The notes under the pieces are model-generated. The model was not told the origin of the DNA, did not search any database, and worked only from the letters and a program-made list of their open reading frames with translations. A DNA stretch of 64,000 bases from Actinomycetes bacterium (lineage in GTDB: Bacteria; Actinomycetota; Thermoleophilia; Solirubrobacterales; Solirubrobacteraceae). Within the stretch, counting starts at the first letter, position 1. Each line of letters opens with the position of its first letter. Where the stretch lies: NCBI GenBank assembly GCA_023404805.1, contig JAEYAL010000156.1, positions 14,885-78,884 on the forward strand, in the 5' to 3' direction. The position numbers and the translations under genes were made by a program. Below, piece after piece: positions 59,240 to 64,000 of the stretch.

Positions 59240-60649
59240 GCCGACGAGCGCTTCGCTGAGCACCTCGCGTTCCCCCATGCCTTGGGGGCCGAGCCGGCTG
59301 GCGCCCACACCGGCACGGCCGGCGGCGCGGCGTGCGGCGACCTGATCCAGATCCGCATCGCCACCGACGGTGAGACGATCACCGGAGTCGGCTTCGACGC
59401 CAGCGGCTGCGGCGCCTCGACGGCAGCCGCCAGCGCGGCGGTGGCGCTCGCCGACGGCGCGAGCGTCTTCGACGCTGCCCGGATCGACGCGGCCGCCGTG
59501 AGCGCCGAGCTCGGCGGGCTCTCGGCCGGCAAGTTCCACGCGGCCGACCTCGCCGCCGACGCCCTCGCCGTGGCGCTCGGCTTGGCGGTCATGCGCGCCC
59601 CTGCCCAGTCGGTGCTCCGCGAGAACCGCACGCTCGTCGCCCTTTCGGGCGGCGTCGACAGCGCCGTCGCCGCGACGCTCGAGGCCCAGGCGGGCCGCGA
59701 GGTCGCCTGCGTGACGCTCGAGCTGTGGCGCAGCGCCGAGAACGACGCGGAGAAGTCATGTTGCTCGGCCAGCGCGGTCCGCGTCGCGCGGTCGGTCGCG
59801 CACCAGGCCGGCTTGCCGCACTTCACGGTCGACCTACGCGCGGAGTTCCGCGCGGGCGTCGTCGAGCCGTATCTCGAGGGCCACCGCCGCGGTGCGACGC
59901 CGAACCCGTGCATCAAGTGCAACGGCAACGTGCGCATCGACGCGATGGTCGGGCTCGCGGACCGCCTCGGGGCCGCCGCGCTGGTGACTGGCCACTACGC
60001 GCAGCTCGACGACGGGCTGCTGCGAGCAGGGCTGGACCCGGCCAAGGACCAGTCCTACATGCTCGCGGGGCTCGCGCCCGAGACGCTCGCGCGGCTCCGC
60101 TTCCCGCTCGGCCACCTCACGAAGCCGCAGGTGCGCGAGCTCGCTGAAGCGGCGGGTATCAGCGTCGCCAAGCGGCCCGAGTCGCAGGACCTCTGCTTCC
60201 TGGCCGGCACCGGCAAGCGCGCGTTCCTGCAGCGCCACGGCGGGCTCGACGACCGCCCCGGCCCGATCGTGACCGCGGACGGCGAGGTCGTCGGCGCCCA
60301 CCACGGCGCCCACCACTTCACGGTCGGGCAGCGCCGCGGCCTGGATCTCGGCGGCGGCCCGATCCGGTACGTGATCGCGACCGACCCGGTGGCCAACACC
60401 GTCACCGTCGGCGCTGCCGAAGACCTGCTCGCGCACCGCGTCGAGCTGACCGGCGTGGCCCTGCACCGCGGCCAGGACGCCGTCCGCGCGGTCCGCCTCC
60501 GGTACCACGCCAAGGTGATCCCCTGCCGCCTGGACGGCACGACGCTGCACCTCGACGAGCCGTTCGCGGGGGTCGCGCCGGGCCAGAGCGCCTGCCTGAT
60601 GGACGGCGACGTGGTCGTCGGCACGGGCACCATCGTCGGCCCGGTCTGA
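59237..60649 (+). CDS. mnmA: IscU/NifU-like scaffold domain fused to tRNA 2-thiouridylase MnmA
   Basis: 470 residues from GTG. Residues about 1-120 are an IscU/NifU-N-like domain: ACGDLIQI (C33, D35), SGCGASTAAAS (C58) and GKFHAADLAADAL (H101), where the third Cys of IscU (Cys106) is Ala102. Residues about 130-470 are MnmA: PP-loop LSGGVDSAVAA (137-142), catalytic NPCIKCN (C225, C228), GHYAQLDDGLL, the second Cys in SQDLCFL, and a C-terminal beta domain. It makes the 2-thio group of U34 in tRNA-Lys, Glu and Gln. The three MnmA cysteines reported to hold an Fe-S cluster in E. coli are all present, so the fused scaffold may deliver the cluster. Confidence 0.93.
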   Translation: MADERFAEHLAFPHALGAEPAGAHTGTAGGAACGDLIQIRIATDGETITGVGFDASGCGASTAAASAAVALADGASVFDAARIDAAAVSAELGGLSAGKFHAADLAADALAVALGLAVMRAPAQSVLRENRTLVALSGGVDSAVAATLEAQAGREVACVTLELWRSAENDAEKSCCSASAVRVARSVAHQAGLPHFTVDLRAEFRAGVVEPYLEGHRRGATPNPCIKCNGNVRIDAMVGLADRLGAAALVTGHYAQLDDGLLRAGLDPAKDQSYMLAGLAPETLARLRFPLGHLTKPQVRELAEAAGISVAKRPESQDLCFLAGTGKRAFLQRHGGLDDRPGPIVTADGEVVGAHHGAHHFTVGQRRGLDLGGGPIRYVIATDPVANTVTVGAAEDLLAHRVELTGVALHRGQDAVRAVRLRYHAKVIPCRLDGTTLHLDEPFAGVAPGQSACLMDGDVVVGTGTIVGPV

Positions 60650-60715
60650 GGCCAGCGCAACGCCCCGGCGCGGGCGGGGTGCACGCCGCCGGCCTTTTCG
60701 GCCAAACTCCCAGCT

Positions 60716-63352
60716 GTGACGTCCGACGAGATCCGCGAGCGATTCCTCAGCTACTTCGCTGACCGAGGCCACCTGCGCCGTCCTTCGGCGTCGCTCGTCC
60801 CGGCGGCGCACGACCCGTCGGTCCTGCTCACCACGGCGGGCATGCACCCGCTCAAGGACTACTTCCTGGGCAAGGAGCAGCCGCCGAGCCACCGGCTCAC
60901 GAGCTGCCAGAAGTGCTTCCGCACCGGCGACATCGAGAACGTCGGCGTCACCGACCGCCACCTGACGATGTTCGAGATGCTCGGCAACTTCTCGATCGGC
61001 GACTACTTCAAGCAGGGCGCCGTCGAGATGGCGTGGGAGTTCTCGACCTCTCAAGCCGGCCTCGGCTTCGACCCCGGAACGGTCTGGGTGACGGTCTTCG
61101 GCGGCGACGAGGAGCTCGGCCTCGGCCCCGACCAGGAAGCGATCGACGCGTGGCTCTCCGTGGGCGTGCCGCAGGAGCGCATCGTCCTGGCCGGCAAGGA
61201 GGACAACTTCTGGCAGGCCGGCCCGACCGGCCCGTGCGGCCCGTGCTCGGAGTTGTACTTCGACCGCGGCCCGGAGGTCGGCGGCCCGAACGACGCCCCG
61301 GCGGGCGAGGGCGAGCGCTACCTCGAGTTCTGGAACCTCGTGTTCATGCAGTACCGCATGGGCGAAGACGGCTCGCTCACGCCGCTGCCGACGCAGAACA
61401 TCGACACGGGCCTGGGCCTCAACCGCATGGCCCTGATCAAGCAGGACAAGCAGAACATCTTCGAGACGGACCAGTTCGTCCCGCTGATCGAGCTCGGCCA
61501 GCAGCTTGCCACGAAGGAGACCGACGACCGCGCGCTGCGGATCCTCGCCGACCACTCCCGCGCGATGACCTTCCTGATCGGCGACGGCGTCGTGCCGAGC
61601 AACGAGGAGCGCGGCTACATCCTGCGCCGCATCATGCGGCGCGCGATCCTGCAGGGCAGCCGCATCGGCATCGCTCCGGGGTTCCTGCCGCAGTACGTCG
61701 ACAAGGTCATCGAGCTGATGGGCGCCGCGTACCCGGACCTCGTCGCCGAGCGCGACACGATCGTGCGCTGGGTCACCGCCGAGGAGGAGGCCTTCGGGCG
61801 CACGCTCGAGCAGGGCACCAAGCTGTTTGAGGAGATCGCGAGCGGCGTCGAGCGCGGCGGCACGATCCCGTCGGCTGACGTCTTCAAGCTGCACGACACG
61901 TTCGGGTTCCCGTTCGACGTGACCAAGGACCTCGCTGAGGAGCAGGGCCTGCACGTCGACGAGGCCGGCTTCGACGAGCTGATGGAGCAGCAGCGCGAGC
62001 GCTCGCGCGCAGGTGTCGGCGGTTCTGGCGCCGGCGGCGCGGGCAACCTGCGTGACGCCGCTGCCACGCTGGCGACGGCCACCGAGCCGACGCAGTTCAC
62101 CGGCTACACCGACCTGCGCGCCAACGACGCCCGTGTGATCGCGATCGAGCCGCTGGGCGACCGCGTGCTCGTCAAGCTCGACCGCTCGCCGCTCTACGCC
62201 ACCGGTGGCGGCCAGATCGCCGACGCCGGCGAGCTGGAGTGGGGTGGATCGCCCGGCGGCCACCGCGCCGACGTCGCCGACGTCGTCCGCATCGGCGACG
62301 ACCAGATCGTCGTCCTCGACGCCAGCGCCGCCGAAGGCCTGTCGAAGAACGAGGTCGTCGACGTCACCGTCGACCACGCCGCGCGCTTCCGGACCCAGGG
62401 CAACCACACCGCGACGCACCTGCTGCAGTCGGCGCTGCGCGATGTCGTCGGCGACCACGTCCGCCAAGCGGGCTCGTACGTCGGCCCGGACAAGCTCCGC
62501 TTCGACTTCAACCACGGGCAGGGCCTCTCGGCCGACGAGCTGCGCGCGGTCGAGGACAAGGTCAACGAGTGGATCGCCGCCGACGCCAAGGTCAACTGGC
62601 AGGTGCTGCCGATCGACGAGGCGAAAGCCAAGGGCGCCACCGCGCTGTTCGGCGAGAAGTACGGCGACGTGGTCCGCATGGTCGAGATCGGCGACGGCAA
62701 CTGGTCGCGCGAGCTCTGCGGCGGCACGCACGTCGCACGCACCTCCGAGATCGGCGCCTTCACGATCGTGTCCGAGAGCTCGTCGAGCGCTAACGTGCGC
62801 CGCATCGAGGCCCTGACCGGCCCGGCGGCCGTCGAGCGCCTGCGCGAGTCCGACCGCCTGCTGCGCGAGAGCGCCGCGGCGCTGCGCACGCCGCCGGAGA
62901 CGCTGCCGGAGTCGATCAACGCGCTGCGCGACCAGCTCAAGGCCTCCGAGAAGGCGCGCCGCGAAGCCGCAGCGGCCGACGTCGAGAGCCTCATCGTCGA
63001 CCGGGTCGAGATCCCGGGCGGCGGCCTGCTGGTGGCCCGCACGGTCGAGGTCGAAGACGCGAAGGTCCTCGGCCAGCTGGCGGAGAAGGGCCGCGAGAAG
63101 CTCGGCGAGGAGTCGGCGGTCGTGTTCGGCGCGGCCTTCGGCGACCGCGCGCAGATCGTCGTCAACGTCGGCCCGAAGCTCGTGGAGCGCGGCGTCAGCG
63201 CCGGCGACATCGTCAAGGCGGCCGCGCCCGTGATGGGCGGTGGCGGCGGTGGCCGCCCGAACGCGGCGCAGGCCGGCGGCAAGCAGGCCGACAAGCTCGG
63301 CGACGCGGTGCAGACCGCCCGCGAGACGGTCCTGCAGGCCGCAGGAAGCTAG
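60716..63352 (+). CDS. alaS: Alanine-tRNA ligase
   Basis: 878 residues from GTG at 60716. The catalytic domain starts TSDEIRERFLSYFADRGHLRRPSASL and has CQKCFRTGDIENVG; the editing domain has the zinc ligands in NHTATHLLQSALRDVVG and CGGTHVARTSEIG; the C-Ala region ends near residue 878. Normal length. Charges tRNA-Ala and clears mischarged Ser/Gly. Followed by ruvX, an order conserved in many actinobacteria. Confidence 0.97.
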   Translation: MTSDEIRERFLSYFADRGHLRRPSASLVPAAHDPSVLLTTAGMHPLKDYFLGKEQPPSHRLTSCQKCFRTGDIENVGVTDRHLTMFEMLGNFSIGDYFKQGAVEMAWEFSTSQAGLGFDPGTVWVTVFGGDEELGLGPDQEAIDAWLSVGVPQERIVLAGKEDNFWQAGPTGPCGPCSELYFDRGPEVGGPNDAPAGEGERYLEFWNLVFMQYRMGEDGSLTPLPTQNIDTGLGLNRMALIKQDKQNIFETDQFVPLIELGQQLATKETDDRALRILADHSRAMTFLIGDGVVPSNEERGYILRRIMRRAILQGSRIGIAPGFLPQYVDKVIELMGAAYPDLVAERDTIVRWVTAEEEAFGRTLEQGTKLFEEIASGVERGGTIPSADVFKLHDTFGFPFDVTKDLAEEQGLHVDEAGFDELMEQQRERSRAGVGGSGAGGAGNLRDAAATLATATEPTQFTGYTDLRANDARVIAIEPLGDRVLVKLDRSPLYATGGGQIADAGELEWGGSPGGHRADVADVVRIGDDQIVVLDASAAEGLSKNEVVDVTVDHAARFRTQGNHTATHLLQSALRDVVGDHVRQAGSYVGPDKLRFDFNHGQGLSADELRAVEDKVNEWIAADAKVNWQVLPIDEAKAKGATALFGEKYGDVVRMVEIGDGNWSRELCGGTHVARTSEIGAFTIVSESSSSANVRRIEALTGPAAVERLRESDRLLRESAAALRTPPETLPESINALRDQLKASEKARREAAAADVESLIVDRVEIPGGGLLVARTVEVEDAKVLGQLAEKGREKLGEESAVVFGAAFGDRAQIVVNVGPKLVERGVSAGDIVKAAAPVMGGGGGGRPNAAQAGGKQADKLGDAVQTARETVLQAAGS

Positions 63353-63366
63353 GCGGAAGGTCCCCT

Positions 63367-63813
63367 TTGGCGCGCATCCTCGCGCTCGACTACGGCAGCG
63401 CTCGCTGCGGTGTCGCCGTCAGTGACCCCAGCGGGACGATCGCGTCGCCGCTGCCCGTCGTGCGCAAGGCCGCGACGCCGAGCGGCATCAAGCGCATCGC
63501 GAACATCGTCGCCCAGCACGGCGTCGAGCGGGTCGTCCTCGGGCTGCCGATCGGGCTGTCTGGGCGCGAGACGCCGCAGACCAAGGAAACACGCCGGTTT
63601 TGCGAGCAGCTGCGCGCCGCCCTGGCGGTGCCGGTCGACCTTTACGACGAGCGTTTCACGACGCGGATGGCCGAGCGCGACCTCGATGCGCGGGCCGACG
63701 AGGACTCGCGCGCCGCAGCGCACCTGCTGACGGGCTGGTTGGCCGAACAGCAGGGACTTCCCCCGCTGCCGGAGTCCTTCGGGGGCCCGGCATGGCAGGA
63801 TGGTCGGCCGTGA
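63367..63813 (+). CDS. ruvX: Putative pre-16S rRNA nuclease / Holliday-junction resolvase-like RuvX (YqgF)
   Basis: 148 residues from a TTG start 15 bases after alaS. RNase H-like fold: RILALDYGSARCGVAVSD (catalytic Asp), VVLGLPIGLSG, and DERFTTRMAE (second acidic region), standard for YqgF. Function in Gram-positives is 16S rRNA 5'-end maturation. Overlaps the start of the next gene by four bases (GTGA). Confidence 0.93.
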   Translation: MARILALDYGSARCGVAVSDPSGTIASPLPVVRKAATPSGIKRIANIVAQHGVERVVLGLPIGLSGRETPQTKETRRFCEQLRAALAVPVDLYDERFTTRMAERDLDARADEDSRAAAHLLTGWLAEQQGLPPLPESFGGPAWQDGRP

Positions 63814-64000
63814 GTCTGTTCGGAGGAGGCCGCCGCGAGCCGCGAGAGCGGACCGAGGAAGATCGCCGTCAGGCGATGATCGACCGTGAGCGCCGCCGCT
63901 CCGGCGACCCGAGCTGGACGCCGCCGCCCGGCCATCCGCTGGCCGGAGCGCAGGGCGCCGCTGGCGCGCCGCAGGCCGCGGCACCCGCACAGCCAGGCCC
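63810..64000 (+). CDS. mltG: N-terminal part of a probable MltG endolytic transglycosylase (cut by the window end)
   Basis: About 63 residues from the GTG at 63810 to the window edge: Arg/Glu-rich (SLFGGGRREPRERTEEDRRQ) then Pro/Ala/Gly-rich. No catalytic domain is visible. The identity rests on the conserved alaS-ruvX-mltG order and the usual long disordered cytoplasmic N-terminus of actinobacterial MltG proteins; the membrane helix and LytG domain would lie beyond 64000. Confidence 0.55.
   Translation, partial: MSLFGGGRREPRERTEEDRRQAMIDRERRRSGDPSWTPPPGHPLAGAQGAAGAPQAAAPAQPG

Noticed and set aside
59834..62731. 965-residue minus-strand open frame over mnmA and alaS
   Set aside because: Shadow of conserved aaRS coding; composition is Arg/Asp/Val-rich with no domain.
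1..64000. CRISPR arrays, insertion sequences, prophage or integrase genes
   Set aside because: No repeat-spacer array, transposase, integrase or att-like duplication at either tRNA gene was seen.

Overview
The window is a 64 kb, very GC-rich, gene-dense chromosomal fragment with frequent GTG starts, many 4-bp start/stop overlaps and almost no mobile DNA. Gene content (alaS-ruvX-mltG order, a CRP/Fnr regulator with class III cyclase, NHL and stalk-like secreted proteins starting near a GTSYA signal-peptidase site, a solo LPxTG protein) points to an actinobacterium. My best guess is class Thermoleophilia (Solirubrobacterales-like); that is an inference from style and gene families. There are two tRNA genes (Gln-CTG, Met-CAT) and no rRNA, CRISPR or insertion sequence. 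No gap without a gene exceeds 300 bases.

Layout. 0-5.6 kb: an APC permease with a UspA tail, two TrkA-type NAD-binding regulators and an FAD reductase. 5.7-6.9 kb: tRNA-Gln, a secreted stalk protein and a tandem repeat. 6.9-11.4 kb: a CpdA/Rv0805-type cyclic-nucleotide phosphodiesterase and a heterodimeric ABC exporter with one degenerate ATPase. 11.4-24.5 kb: mixed housekeeping and secreted genes, including rnhA, esterase, enoyl-CoA hydratase, cytochrome c, DUF2252, aminotransferase, cspA, a P450-TetR pair and an Fn3 protein.

24.6-32.2 kb holds an apparently undescribed small biosynthetic cluster: stand-alone adenylation enzyme, carrier protein, orphan ectoine-synthase-like cupin, acyl-CoA dehydrogenase, transglutaminase-like enzyme, DsbA-like enzyme, deaminase and a cysteine-free maleate-isomerase homologue, most of them overlapping. 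Opposite to it, 32.3-43.3 kb carries a peptide/opine-type ABC importer operon with an M24 peptidase, an acyl-CoA synthetase alpha-like protein fused to rhodanese, a DUF1989 protein and an XRE-cupin regulator. 43.4-44.8 kb is a MarR-controlled pair of SMR efflux genes.

45-64 kb: yqeY, secreted proteins, an aminopeptidase, a formiminotransferase, then a CRP-family regulator, an NHL protein and a CHASE2 adenylate cyclase, followed by a translation block (hisS, aspS, an IscU/NifU-MnmA fusion, alaS, ruvX, start of mltG).

The most coherent new signal is a cyclic-nucleotide circuit. A perfect or near-perfect 22-bp palindrome (TTSTGTCA-N6-YGACANAA) occurs three times: upstream of the stalk protein next to the phosphodiesterase, upstream of the second stalk protein next to crp, and between the NHL gene and the cyclase. 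At the cyclase it is centred exactly 41.5 bp before a predicted leaderless start with a correctly placed -10. The CRP recognition helix has Ala where E. coli CRP has Glu181, which fits the changed half-site (TGTCA instead of TGTGA). Synthesis, degradation and sensing of the nucleotide and surface-protein targets therefore all lie in this window.
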